Positions 53,775-63,323 of a stretch of 64,000 nt of DNA are shown here, piece by piece (position 1 is the first letter of the stretch; each line of letters opens with the position of its first letter). The stretch spans positions 1,174,156 through 1,238,155 of the forward strand of contig NZ_QSNT01000003.1 in NCBI RefSeq assembly GCF_009498525.1. Direction: 5' to 3'. The notes beneath the pieces are model-generated. The model was not told the origin of the DNA and ran no database searches. It saw nothing but the letters and a program-made list of their open reading frames with translations. This stretch comes from Rhizobium sp. ICMP 5592. GTDB taxonomy: Bacteria > Pseudomonadota > Alphaproteobacteria > Rhizobiales > Rhizobiaceae. Made by a program: the position numbers and the translations under genes.

Positions 53775-54935
53775 CTATGCAGCTCGAGAGTGCAGCGCTT
53801 CGTCGAACCTGTCCCAGACCGGGCGCAGGTCCACAACCGTCTTCTTCATGCGCGCCTCATCCATGGACAGCGCCAGAATGCCGGCTTCCAGCGCATTCAG
53901 GGTCGAAACCGGCAGATGCAGACCGGACCTCACATGCGCCATGATATCGGCGGCCATCTGTTCGTCGGCGCCATAGTGCTGGGACAGCGTCGTCCGCGTC
54001 GCATATGTCTTCTCGACCACCTTGTTGCCGGTGAGCATTTCGTGGACGTTGAAATAGCCGCGGATGAAATCGCCCTCGGCCATGCCGCGCGAGCCCATGA
54101 TGGCGAAGCGGCGGAACTGGTCCGGCACGTTGATATTGGTATGGAAGTTCATGCCGACACCGTTGGCATATTCGACGATCGCGACCTGGTAATCGATGAT
54201 ATCGCCGTCGCTGTCGAAGACCTTGTCCGACCCCATCCAGCCGCTCGGCTTGCGATGGAACATTTCCAAATCGTTGATCCCTTCCCTGGCAGGATCGTTT
54301 TCCGGGATGAAGCTCTTGCGACCGCCGAAACTGGCGACACGCTCCGGCCGCGCTCCGATCACGCCATTATAGAGGTCGAGGTCGTGGCAGCACTTTTCCA
54401 GCATGAAGCTGCCGGAGTAATGCTCGTAGCGGCGCCAGTCGCGCATGAAGAAGGCACCGTGATAAGGCTCGATATGCTCGGATGCCTCGATCGACACGAT
54501 ATTGCCGAGCTTTCCTTCGGCCTGTGCGGCCCGCAGGTCGCGATACATCGGCGCATAGCGCAGCACGAGACCGACGTTAAGCTGCTCGTGGCCGAATTTC
54601 GCCATCAGGCGGGCGAGCTCAATGCTCTGCTCGATGGTGGTGACAACAGGCTTCTCGGAAAAAATCTTCAGACCGGCTTCAAGGCCGATGCGAATGTGAT
54701 CGAGATGCATATGGTTCGGCGAGCCGATCATCAGCAAGTCGAGCTTTTCGTTGGCAATCAGCTCCTGGGGAGTGGCATAGGCCTTGCCAGCCGAAATGCC
54801 CTGTTCGATCAAGCCGGGAAGGCCCGCGGGCGCCGGATCGACATAGCCGGCAATCTCGAAATTCTCGTCGATCGCCTTGAAAACATAGCCCAGATATCCC
54901 AGACGGAATCCGAGCCCGATAATTCCCACTCGCAT
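53775..54935 (-). CDS. Gfo/Idh/MocA family oxidoreductase
   Basis: A 386-residue NAD(P)-dependent dehydrogenase heading the transporter operon. Rossmann start MRVGIIGLGFRLGYLGYVFK, family motif GLKIFSEKPVVTT, and FMLEKCCHDLDLYNGVIGARP in the catalytic part, with the His-x-x-x-Asp region typical of sugar dehydrogenases. ATG 54935 is preferred; the frame opens further at 54983 without homology. It probably oxidises the imported sugar. Confidence 0.92.
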   Translation of the reverse strand: MRVGIIGLGFRLGYLGYVFKAIDENFEIAGYVDPAPAGLPGLIEQGISAGKAYATPQELIANEKLDLLMIGSPNHMHLDHIRIGLEAGLKIFSEKPVVTTIEQSIELARLMAKFGHEQLNVGLVLRYAPMYRDLRAAQAEGKLGNIVSIEASEHIEPYHGAFFMRDWRRYEHYSGSFMLEKCCHDLDLYNGVIGARPERVASFGGRKSFIPENDPAREGINDLEMFHRKPSGWMGSDKVFDSDGDIIDYQVAIVEYANGVGMNFHTNINVPDQFRRFAIMGSRGMAEGDFIRGYFNVHEMLTGNKVVEKTYATRTTLSQHYGADEQMAADIMAHVRSGLHLPVSTLNALEAGILALSMDEARMKKTVVDLRPVWDRFDEALHSRAA

Positions 54936-55129
54936 ACTCGTATCGTTCCCACGACGTAATTTATTTTCGTCAACTTGGGACAAATTTTCGCATTCGTCAA
55001 CGCGCTTCGGTAAAATACTGGAAAAGGTGAAATTTATTTTCAGATTGACGCATGAACCTGCGCAGACGATAGGCGGCCGATTGCGTCGGATTTGATGCTT
55101 GTGCCGATTATTTCAGCAAGGCGGAACCG
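54936..55129. promoter_or_regulatory. Control region of the transporter operon with repeated motifs
   Basis: Contains AATTTATTTTC twice (54958-54968 and 55031-55041) and TTCGTCAAC twice (54966-54974 and 54993-55001). The first AATTTATTTTC is preceded by CGT, giving CGTAATTTAT as at 46168-46177. These look like operator repeats. Confidence 0.55.
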
Positions 55130-55462
55130 TTATCTGTCCGGACCGTTGTACTGCCAATATTGATAGTTAGGCTTTCTTGTACCCACGGAGATCACACCAT
55201 TCTGCTCGCAGACGTAACCGAGACGCGGCAGGCCGTCATACAAAAGTCCACCATGGAAACCATAGGTGCTCACAGTGGTCGTGCGGCATTGGAATTTTTC
55301 GTCCGCGGCCATCTTCGGTGCGGTCACTCCGGGCAGATCCTTGTAAGGATAGACAGGACGGACATGAGGCTGGGGAAGCAGCGGATTATCGGCAAGCGCC
55401 GCAACCGGCATGGCACTTGCTACGAGCAAAGCAGCAATGACGATTTTCGATCTGATCCACAT
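55130..55462 (-). CDS. Small exported protein, unknown function
   Basis: A 110-residue protein with a signal peptide (about 1-24, KIVIAALLVASAMPVAALA). The mature part has two cysteines (FQCRTTTVST, GYVCEQNG) and is rich in Tyr, Pro and Gly (KPNYQYWQYNGPDR). Family not recognised. It lies between the transporter operon promoter and the GT25 gene. Confidence 0.72.
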   Translation of the reverse strand: MWIRSKIVIAALLVASAMPVAALADNPLLPQPHVRPVYPYKDLPGVTAPKMAADEKFQCRTTTVSTYGFHGGLLYDGLPRLGYVCEQNGVISVGTRKPNYQYWQYNGPDR

Positions 55463-55756
55463 GGCGTCCTACAATCCTTCCGCAAGCGCGAACACGACAA
55501 TGGCTGCGTCGCATAGCCTGAATATAATGTCGCACGCGCGGTGCGCCACCGGGCAACCCGGGAAAATCGGCATCGGAAACACATATGTGAATGATGGAGC
55601 TGTTCACGGTAAGTTACGTCGATGAGAATGCTTTTACCTCACCATGGGCGATTGCCGTACAATCCGAGTTTGAGAAAAGTAAGAAGCTTGTTATATATTA
55701 ACAGGGGGTGTCGCTATAGTTTACCATTGTCAAGATTTCTACTTGTAGGAGTAAAG

Positions 55757-56596
55757 GTGATTCTCGAGCGGGCCAATCGGATCATCAAAGACACGCAAGC
55801 CCCCGGCGCAGACAGTCTGCCACGACAGATTTGTATCTACGTCATCAACCTCGATCGCTCTCGCGAGCGTTGGGAAAGATTGTGTGGGCAAGCCGCTCGA
55901 TACGGCCTGAATGTCATTCGGGTCGCTGCGATTGACGGAGCCACGATTCCAGAAAGCGACCGCATCGATTTCCAGCCGCAGCAATTCGTCTATCACAACG
56001 GACGCAAGCAGCTGGCTGGCGAATACGGCTGTTATCGCAGCCATCTGCTTGCCCTTCAGCAATTCATCGACAGCGGCGACAAGATGGCGATCATCATGGA
56101 GGATGATGTCGAACTCAACGAAAGGCTGATCCCACGGGCGCTGTCGGCCATGAACAGCGTTTGCGGCGCGCGCCTGGTGAAGCTCGTCAACCACCGGCTG
56201 GTCGGGTTCAAGCCGCTGTCGGAAACCGCGGAAAACGATGTCGTCGGCCGCTGCATGCATGGCCCGCAGGGGTCGGCTGCATGCTATATCGTCAACCGGT
56301 CCGCGGCGAAGAAGCTGCTGATTACGCTGAAGCCTATGCTTCTGCCCTACGACGTCGCGCTCGAACGCGGCTGGTCGACCGGGGTCGAAACTTTCTCCAC
56401 CCTTGAAAATCTTGCGGATTTCAGCCCGCATCGCTCGGATACGACGATCGGCAAGCGCGTGCACTACCGCGCCGTGAAGCGGCATTTCCTGTTGCGAGCA
56501 ACAGCCTACTGGTTCCGCGCTTGCGATCAGCTTCATCGCTGGCACTATACCGTGAAGGCCAAACCGGAGCCGACCCTGGAAAATACCGAAACCTAG
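55757..56596 (+). CDS. Family 25 glycosyltransferase (LPS/surface glycan)
   Basis: A 279-residue cytoplasmic glycosyltransferase. Family landmarks are YVINLDRSRERWERL (28-42), LAGEYGCYRSHLLALQ (87-101) and IIMEDDVEL (112-120), where EDD binds metal and donor. A late GSAACYIVNRSAAKKLL also fits. The likely start is GTG 55757, five bases after GGAG; upstream codons look non-coding. Such enzymes add sugars to lipopolysaccharide cores. The stop codon touches the palindromic repeat at 56599. Confidence 0.9.
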   Translation: MILERANRIIKDTQAPGADSLPRQICIYVINLDRSRERWERLCGQAARYGLNVIRVAAIDGATIPESDRIDFQPQQFVYHNGRKQLAGEYGCYRSHLLALQQFIDSGDKMAIIMEDDVELNERLIPRALSAMNSVCGARLVKLVNHRLVGFKPLSETAENDVVGRCMHGPQGSAACYIVNRSAAKKLLITLKPMLLPYDVALERGWSTGVETFSTLENLADFSPHRSDTTIGKRVHYRAVKRHFLLRATAYWFRACDQLHRWHYTVKAKPEPTLENTET

Positions 56597-56598
56597 GG

Positions 56599-56640
56599 CA
56601 ATTCCAGGAAAGATGCCTAACGGTTTTTCGTCCTGAATTG
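56599..56640. repeat. Palindromic Rhizobium intergenic element (RIME-like), copy 3
   Basis: CAATTCCAGGAAAGATGCC, then TAACGGTTTTTCGTCCTGAATTG. It is in opposite orientation to the copy at 3681-3722. Located between convergent GT25 and dehydratase genes. Confidence 0.75.
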
Positions 56641-56669
56641 CGTCAGGACAATAGGGTGGCTGACATGCC

Positions 56670-58658
56670 CTAGGGCAGCAGCCGTACGGCGTTGTCGAAA
56701 TTCGGCTCGTCGAGGGACAAATCCATCTCACGCTCGCGGAAGACGAGATCGATGACGTCGCCGCTCGGCGCATAGCCGGACACCAAATTCTGCAGCAAGC
56801 TCCTTGCCAGCGGCACGTCATTTTCGTCAAGTGCCGCCTGAAGCACAGCAAGCTTCTTTGACAGTTCCGGCCAGGGCAGGAAATCCTCCTTGGCCCGCAT
56901 GATGCGCGGATGGCTCGTCGACTGCGGATTGTCACCGATCAGCAGCTCTTCATAGAGTTTCTCGCCCGGCCTCAAGCCGGTGATCTCCAGTTCGATATCG
57001 CCGTCCGGTTCATCCTCGTCCCTGACCGTCAGGCCGGACAATTCCACCATGCGACGCGCGAGATCGGCGATGCGTACCGGTTCGCCCATGTCGAGGAGAA
57101 AAACGTCGCCGCCGGCGGACATGGCACCGGCCTGGATGACAAGCTGCGACGCCTCGGGGATGGTCATGAAATAGCGGGTGATATCCGGATGCGTCAGCGT
57201 GATCGGGCCACCGTCGCGGATCTGCTGGCGGAAGAGTGGCACGACGGAGCCGGAGGAACCGAGCACGTTGCCGAAACGGACCATGGCAAAATTGGTGCCG
57301 GCGGCGCCGGGCTTACGGTCGGCATCCATCGCCTGCAGCACCATCTCGGCCAGCCGCTTGCTCGCACCCATGATATTGGTCGGGCGCACGGCCTTGTCGG
57401 TGCTGATCAGCACGAAATCCTCGACGCCGCAGTCACGCGCCACCTCAGCGGTGGTCAAGGTTCCCAGCACATTGTTGCGGATGCCCTCGACGGGATTGTA
57501 TTCGACGAGCGGCACATGCTTGTAGGCGGCGGCGTGATAGACGGTCTTCGGCCGCCAGGCCTCCATGATCTGCCTCAGTCGCCGATCGTCGCGAATGGAC
57601 GCCAGGAAGGGGATGATGCGGATCTCGCTGTTTCCAGACGTCGCCGCCGCCTTTTCCAGCTCGCCATGAATGGCGTAGAGCCCGAATTCGTTCTGCTCCA
57701 CCAGCAGTAGGCAGGAAGGGCCGTTCTTCAGGATCTGGCGGCAGAGTTCGCTGCCGATCGAGCCGCCCGCGCCGGTCACCATGACGACCTTGCCGCGAAT
57801 GTTCTTGTCGATCAGGGCGCGATCCGGCGCGATGACGTTGCGGCCGAGCAGGTCTTCGATATCGAGTTCGCGGAGATCGGAAACGGCGACACGCCCCTGG
57901 GCGAGCGCCGTCAGGTCCGGCATGGTGCGTACGGTGACGCGCGCCTTGCGCATGCTTTCCAGAATTTCGTTGCGACGTTGCCGCGATGCATTCGGCAACG
58001 CAAGCAGTACGCCCTTGATATCGCCGGAAACCACCAGCGCCGGCAGATCGGTCGGATCGTAGATCGGCAGGCCGCCCATGATGCTGCCATGCAGATTGCG
58101 GTCGTCATCGAGGTAACCGACGACATTCAGCTCGGCACTGTTGGCAAGCGCGCCGGAAAGCTGGCGGCCGGAAGCGCCGGCGCCGTAGATCAGCACCTTG
58201 GCCAGTTGGTTGCGGTTCAAGAGCCGCTGATAGGCATTGCCGAGCCAGTAGCGCGTCCACATGCGCGACAGGCCGATGGCGATGAGCAGCAGCAGCGGCT
58301 GCAAAATGCCGACGGTGCGCGGCACGCCGGGAACGCTGATCGCCGTGAAAATGGTCATGAAGGCAAGCGCGTAGATCGCGACGGCCTTGACGACGGTCAT
58401 GAAGGCCGACATGCCGGCGTAGCGGAAAATAGCGCGATAAAGGCCAAGGACAATGAAGATCGGGATGGCGACGAGAAGGGAAACGATGGCAGGCAGCCAT
58501 TCGACGCCCTCGAGAATCACCCAGTCGTCCAGGCGGAGACAATAGGCGAACCAGACCGTCAGCACACACAGGCTGGCATCGACAAGCAGCGCCAACGCAC
58601 GCTTGGTCGAGCGCGGCAGCGCCAGGAACGGCAGGACAAGCTTATCCGCGGGCACCAT
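56670..58658 (-). CDS. Membrane-bound nucleotide-sugar 4,6-dehydratase, WbpM/CapD type
   Basis: A 662-residue protein. Four membrane helices (about 20-135) are followed by a first Rossmann-like region (VLIYGAGASGRQL, 156-168) and the dehydratase domain, with NAD motif TGAGGSIGSEL (295-305). The usual Tyr-x3-Lys is replaced by M430-x3-K434 (NIMGASKR), as in WbpM-type enzymes. It makes a 4-keto-6-deoxy UDP-sugar for surface glycans. Sits with GT25, Wzz- and Wzy-type genes. Confidence 0.94.
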   Translation of the reverse strand: MVPADKLVLPFLALPRSTKRALALLVDASLCVLTVWFAYCLRLDDWVILEGVEWLPAIVSLLVAIPIFIVLGLYRAIFRYAGMSAFMTVVKAVAIYALAFMTIFTAISVPGVPRTVGILQPLLLLIAIGLSRMWTRYWLGNAYQRLLNRNQLAKVLIYGAGASGRQLSGALANSAELNVVGYLDDDRNLHGSIMGGLPIYDPTDLPALVVSGDIKGVLLALPNASRQRRNEILESMRKARVTVRTMPDLTALAQGRVAVSDLRELDIEDLLGRNVIAPDRALIDKNIRGKVVMVTGAGGSIGSELCRQILKNGPSCLLLVEQNEFGLYAIHGELEKAAATSGNSEIRIIPFLASIRDDRRLRQIMEAWRPKTVYHAAAYKHVPLVEYNPVEGIRNNVLGTLTTAEVARDCGVEDFVLISTDKAVRPTNIMGASKRLAEMVLQAMDADRKPGAAGTNFAMVRFGNVLGSSGSVVPLFRQQIRDGGPITLTHPDITRYFMTIPEASQLVIQAGAMSAGGDVFLLDMGEPVRIADLARRMVELSGLTVRDEDEPDGDIELEITGLRPGEKLYEELLIGDNPQSTSHPRIMRAKEDFLPWPELSKKLAVLQAALDENDVPLARSLLQNLVSGYAPSGDVIDLVFREREMDLSLDEPNFDNAVRLLP

Positions 58659-58873
58659 CGGTCAATTTCCCCAGGCGCCGGTCGACGGACCAGCATACCG
58701 CTTCTCTCGCATAAATTGCACCACCATGTATTGCACGACGCAGCTTGATTGTCTTTATGCTTCCATTAGCAAAATACAAATACTCTCTGCGTCCATTCAC
58801 TTTTAGAACAGCGCGCACGCAATTGCATCCCTGATCTTGAAGCGGACATCTAGCGTAAAAGATGGCGACAATA

Positions 58874-60547
58874 TTACTTTCCGAGATATCCGCGGATTAC
58901 CGGATGCCGGAACAGGTCGGCGAGGACGGCAAAAGCCATGCCGAGCCCCATGCCGAACAAGGCGCCGGCAATCAATCCAGCCACCATCATCACCTTCCGG
59001 CTCGGTCCATCCGCCGTCAATGGCGGCTCGGCTTCGGAAATGACCCGGACATTGCTCTGCGACAGATCACGCGCATCGCTTGTCTGGCCGGACCGCTTCA
59101 GCACCGCCTGGTACGCATCGCGAGCAGCGGCGGCCTTGCGCTCAAGTTCGTTGAGACCGACCAGCTTGCCTGATGTATTGAGCTGCGACGCCTTCTGCAC
59201 CGCCAGCTCCTTGGCGATATCCTGCTCGGCCTTCTGCGCCTGATCGTAGTCGGCGCGAGCCGAGGTCGTCTGGCGCTGCAATTCGCTGCGGATCTCGGCC
59301 GCGAGACTGTCGAGCGAGGATTTGGCGGCAAGCAGGCGGGGATGACGGGCACCAAGCTGGCTTTGCAGACTGCCGACACTGGCGGCAAGCACCGCATATT
59401 GCTGGCGCAGGCTGCTAAGCGGCGTGGAGGCGGCCGTCGCTGTGGCCGAAGGGCCGTTGGACACGACATCCGTGAAGCTCAGCCTGTCGGCGGCATCGGC
59501 GCGAGCTTTCGCCTCGATCGTCTTTTGCTGCGCCACCACCAGCATGTCGTTGAGCGCGGTCAGGCGCTTGTCGGACATCAGGTTGCCTCCGACGGCGACC
59601 ATGTCGTTGTCGGCGCGATAGGCCTCGGCCGCCTTTTCGGCGGCCCGCACCTGCTCACGCAGATCCTCGAGCCTGCCATCCAAAGCGGTATTGCTGGTCT
59701 GATAGCTGTTCGCCGCCGCCTTGCCTTCCTCTTCGATAAAGGAGGTGACAAGCTGGTTGGCGATCGCAGCCGACTTTTGCGCATCGCGCGTCGTCACCTT
59801 CAGCGACACGACATAGGTGCTGGCCTCGCGGGCAATCTGCACGGCCTTCGCCAGCACCGTCACCGCGGTGTATTTCGCCGCGTCGCCGCTCGCGCCGCCA
59901 TTGAATTGCGGATCCTGATCGAGCTTCAACGCATCAACCACCCGGCCAAGTACTTTGCCGGAAGACAGGATCTGCGTCTGGCTGTCGATCATCGTCAGGA
60001 TCAGTTCCGGCGCGATGGGCGGAGACTGGGACGAATCACCTCCGCCGGTTTGACGCGGGTCGAAATAGAGGCTGGCTTCAGCCGTGAATTTCTGCGGCAA
60101 CATCGGAATGGCGGCCGCGCCCAGCACGGCCCCGGCGACGGCGAGCGCCAGAACCAGGCGCTTTTTCGCCCAGATCGAACGGACGGCGGAGCGCAGGTCG
60201 AGAAGCGGTGTGTCGACAACAGGTGCTGGCGAAGCCATCTGGGGTGCGATGACGACAGCCGGCTCGGCAGCCGGGATCGCGGTAGCCATGGTCGGCCGGG
60301 ATTCCGGCGGCAAAGCGGCTGCCGGCTTGGGCTCGAGCGCAGGCGACGGTTCCGCGTGGGCCAGGATTGCTGGCTTCACGGCATCGACCGGCCGCTCGGC
60401 GGCAATGGGCTGGACCTCATGGACGAAATCGCGCGGCCGCACCACCGGGCCGCGCAGGCGCAAGCCTTCGCCCTGCCCTTCGGACGGCTCGTTGCTGCGC
60501 CAACTCGGAAAGTGGCTCGATCGCTTGTTTCGTTCCAATGAGCTCAT
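58874..60547 (-). CDS. Wzz/ExoP-type chain-length determinant without kinase domain
   Basis: A 557-residue inner-membrane protein controlling polysaccharide chain length. A long Pro/Ala-rich cytoplasmic N-terminus (about 1-125) precedes helix 1 (VLALAVAGAVLGAAAIPML). The periplasmic part has EASLYFDPRQTGG and a long coiled-coil region (about 275-480), and helix 2 is near 520-547 (MMVAGLIAGALFGMGLGMAF). The tyrosine-kinase part of ExoP/Wzc is missing: the protein stops soon after helix 2. The extended N-terminus is unusual. Confidence 0.9.
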   Translation of the reverse strand: MSSLERNKRSSHFPSWRSNEPSEGQGEGLRLRGPVVRPRDFVHEVQPIAAERPVDAVKPAILAHAEPSPALEPKPAAALPPESRPTMATAIPAAEPAVVIAPQMASPAPVVDTPLLDLRSAVRSIWAKKRLVLALAVAGAVLGAAAIPMLPQKFTAEASLYFDPRQTGGGDSSQSPPIAPELILTMIDSQTQILSSGKVLGRVVDALKLDQDPQFNGGASGDAAKYTAVTVLAKAVQIAREASTYVVSLKVTTRDAQKSAAIANQLVTSFIEEEGKAAANSYQTSNTALDGRLEDLREQVRAAEKAAEAYRADNDMVAVGGNLMSDKRLTALNDMLVVAQQKTIEAKARADAADRLSFTDVVSNGPSATATAASTPLSSLRQQYAVLAASVGSLQSQLGARHPRLLAAKSSLDSLAAEIRSELQRQTTSARADYDQAQKAEQDIAKELAVQKASQLNTSGKLVGLNELERKAAAARDAYQAVLKRSGQTSDARDLSQSNVRVISEAEPPLTADGPSRKVMMVAGLIAGALFGMGLGMAFAVLADLFRHPVIRGYLGK

Positions 60548-60756
60548 ACCAAACTTCCAGGGACCCGCTCGCGCGGATCCCGCGCAGCAGATGCCGGGAG
60601 TTTAGAAATGTTTGGCTAACGGACCATTAAGGACATTCCCAGGAAGTCCCCCGCAAACGTCGGCAAGACCCCGTTGAGTCCCTCTCTTCATCAATATTCA
60701 ACCGGGTGGGCGCTATGAAGCGGACCGACAGGCGACAGGAAGAACGGGAGCTTACA

Positions 60757-61836
60757 ATGACCGGATCGATGACGAGACTGCTGCGCCGGTCGCTCGCGGC
60801 TACGGTTATGCTCGCCGTCGTCGCGGAGGCAGACACCAGCCTTGCCGCATCGCAGCTCTGCTATCGCGGCATCAATCTCTCCGGCGCGGAATATGGCGAC
60901 CGCACCGGCGTGCTCGGGACCAATTACATCTACCCTTCCGAAAACACGGTGCGCTATTTCGCGGGCAAGGGGATGAATGTGGTGCGCCTGCCCTTCCGCT
61001 GGGAACGGCTGCAACCAGCCTTGGGCCAGCCATTGGACGGAAAGGAGCTGCAAAGCCTCAAGGAGGCCGTCGATCTTATTCAAAAGCATGGCATGGCCGT
61101 CATCCTCGATCCGCACAATTACGGCTACTACGACAAGGTCCAGCTCCCGCAGGTGCCCACGACCGATCTTGCCTTCGGCGATTTCTGGGCGCGGCTCGCC
61201 GTTGAATTCGCCAATCGCAAGGGCGTCGCTTTCGGCCTGATGAACGAGCCGCACGATATCAAGGCGCCCGATTGGCTGGAGGCGGCCAATACCGCCATCC
61301 GCAGCATCCGCACCGTCGGCGCACGCAACCTCATCCTCGTGCCCGGCACGAACTGGACAGGCGCGCATAGCTGGTCTGCCGATGTGCTTGGCGGCGGCGC
61401 CAATGCCACGGTCATGCTCGGCGTCAAGGATCCACTCGATTTCTACGCCTTCGAATTCCACCAGTATCTCGATGCGGACAGTTCCGGCACCCACACAGCC
61501 TGTGACGGCAACGACAGCGCCATCAAGGGCTTGAATGACGCCACCGACTGGCTGCGCCAGAACGGCAAGCGCGGTTTCCTCGGCGAATTCGGCGTAGCCG
61601 GTAATGATGGCTGTCTTGCGGGTCTCAAACAGGTCCTCGGCGTCATGAACACCAACAGCGACGTCTGGCTTGGCTGGAGCTACTGGGCGGCCGGAGACTG
61701 GTGGCCGGCCGACGAACCACTAAACGTCCAGCAGCACAACGGCCGTGACAAACCGCAGATGCAGGTGCTGACAGACGGCCTGAACCGAAAGGCCTCTCTG
61801 GCGCCAGCATGTGCCCTCATCAAGCCTGCAAACTGA
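60757..61836 (+). CDS. Secreted GH5 endoglucanase-like glycosidase
   Basis: A 359-residue exported enzyme with a signal peptide (about 1-31, RRSLAATVMLAVVAEADTSLAA). The acid/base is E164 (FGLMNEPHD) and the nucleophile E277 (GFLGEFGV); RGINLSGAEYG and WSYWAAGDWW are also typical of GH5 cellulases. ATG 60757 follows GGGAGCTTACA. In this context it may trim or release the polysaccharide made by its neighbours rather than digest plant cellulose. Confidence 0.92.
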   Translation: MTGSMTRLLRRSLAATVMLAVVAEADTSLAASQLCYRGINLSGAEYGDRTGVLGTNYIYPSENTVRYFAGKGMNVVRLPFRWERLQPALGQPLDGKELQSLKEAVDLIQKHGMAVILDPHNYGYYDKVQLPQVPTTDLAFGDFWARLAVEFANRKGVAFGLMNEPHDIKAPDWLEAANTAIRSIRTVGARNLILVPGTNWTGAHSWSADVLGGGANATVMLGVKDPLDFYAFEFHQYLDADSSGTHTACDGNDSAIKGLNDATDWLRQNGKRGFLGEFGVAGNDGCLAGLKQVLGVMNTNSDVWLGWSYWAAGDWWPADEPLNVQQHNGRDKPQMQVLTDGLNRKASLAPACALIKPAN

Positions 61837-61922
61837 CGGGCAACGAGCGTCCGGCGCTTTGCCGCGAATCATCGGCCTGATATGGTGCCTGCGGCCAGAG
61901 ACGCCACGACCGCGGATATTTC

Positions 61923-63158
61923 ATGCAAAGCTCAGGCGAAAAGCAGCCCATAAACTACGTCATTCTCGCCATCTCGCTGCTCGCGGTCCTGTACAACTGC
62001 ATCCTCGCCTTCATCAACCACAATATCACGCCGCTGACGCCAAACGCCGTGGTCATGAGCGAAGTGCTCCTCCAGGTGGCAAGCTTCGCCTATATATTGA
62101 AGAGGGGGATTTATGAGGAGGATATGGCGCCCCTCCTCTATCTGCTCCTCACGATCGTGCTGACGGTTTTCGTCATGGCCATCAACAAGCAGCCCTATGT
62201 CGATCACCTTCGCAACGTGATGATCATCTTCGTGTTTTCCATCATGGGCAGGCTTTGCAATGAGCGCACAGTCAAGCTGGCGTTCAGGATTTCCTGTATT
62301 GCCGTGCTCGCTGTGCTCATCTGTGAAATCGTGTCGGTGACAGAATATGTCGCGCTCTTTCATCCCGCCGAGTATTTCCAGAATACGCGCGGCGTGCCGC
62401 CGGCCACCTACAGCGATATCGGACTGTTCCGTGGCGCACTGGGGTTCGAGGGGCGGTTTTCCTTCGGGCTGATAGACCATCGCTCATCGTCCATCTTCCT
62501 CGAGCAGGTTTCGCTTGCCAATTTCTGCGGCGTGATGGTCCTCTACCTGATCAGCTTCTCCAGCCGGCTGCGACTGTCCGACAGGCTGCTGTTCCTGTCG
62601 ACCGTCATTCTGATCCTACTGACGAACGATACCCGCACGATGCTGATCTTCAGCCTCATCAGCATCGCCGGCTATTTCATCTATCCCTGGCTTCCGAAGA
62701 TGCTCGACCTTTTGACGATGCCCTTGATCATCCTCGTCGGCTTCATCATCAACGCCCTGAAGCCTGGCGTTACCGGCGATAATTTCGTCGGCCGCATCAA
62801 TGGTACGGTGCGAGCCTTCCTCGGCATGGACTTGCAGAGCACCATCGGCCTGCAGCTTGATCAGGTCGGCATCTTTTATGACAGCGGCTATGTCTACATC
62901 ATATACGGCGCCACCATCTTCGGCCTGATCCTGTTCTGGCTCTACGCCTCGCTCTATCCCGGGGGCGAGACCATCAACCAGCGGCGCCTCGGCCACGCTC
63001 TTTCCCTCTTCCTGTTCCTGAACCTGATGATTGGCTCCACGGCCATCTTCTCGATGAAGACCGCCGGACTGGTCTGGCTGCTGGTCGGCTTCCTGAAATT
63101 CAACGAGGGCACGCAGGCAAAGCAGCCGCAGACGCTCTCGCTCGCCACCAACGGCTAA
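61923..63158 (+). CDS. O-antigen ligase/Wzy-like polysaccharide polymerase
   Basis: A 411-residue protein with about ten or eleven membrane helices and one longer periplasmic loop (about 135-185, YVALFHPAEYFQNTRGVPPATYSDIGLFRGALGFEGRF). This topology and the TNDTRTMLIFSLI stretch fit Wzy/ExoQ-like polymerases. It follows the GH5 gene by 86 bases on the same strand. Sequence in this family varies, so polymerase versus ligase cannot be decided. Confidence 0.8.
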   Translation: MQSSGEKQPINYVILAISLLAVLYNCILAFINHNITPLTPNAVVMSEVLLQVASFAYILKRGIYEEDMAPLLYLLLTIVLTVFVMAINKQPYVDHLRNVMIIFVFSIMGRLCNERTVKLAFRISCIAVLAVLICEIVSVTEYVALFHPAEYFQNTRGVPPATYSDIGLFRGALGFEGRFSFGLIDHRSSSIFLEQVSLANFCGVMVLYLISFSSRLRLSDRLLFLSTVILILLTNDTRTMLIFSLISIAGYFIYPWLPKMLDLLTMPLIILVGFIINALKPGVTGDNFVGRINGTVRAFLGMDLQSTIGLQLDQVGIFYDSGYVYIIYGATIFGLILFWLYASLYPGGETINQRRLGHALSLFLFLNLMIGSTAIFSMKTAGLVWLLVGFLKFNEGTQAKQPQTLSLATNG

Positions 63159-63323
63159 GGCGGGGATGCGCCGTTCGAAGACGCAACGGGAACGGTTTTT
63201 CCCATCATCTCGCCTAAAGTAACAGCCGAAACAGGGTTGAGGGACATATTCCCCATGCCTTCGATTTGATTTAAGCAGGCGGCACCAAAGCAGGCCGGCG
63301 CCCCGGCAGAAGAGAGAAGAAAC

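Noticed and set aside
63159..63323. Riboswitch before purU (tetrahydrofolate-type)
   Set aside because: The 165 bases contain some pairing potential but I could not match any known folate-riboswitch core.
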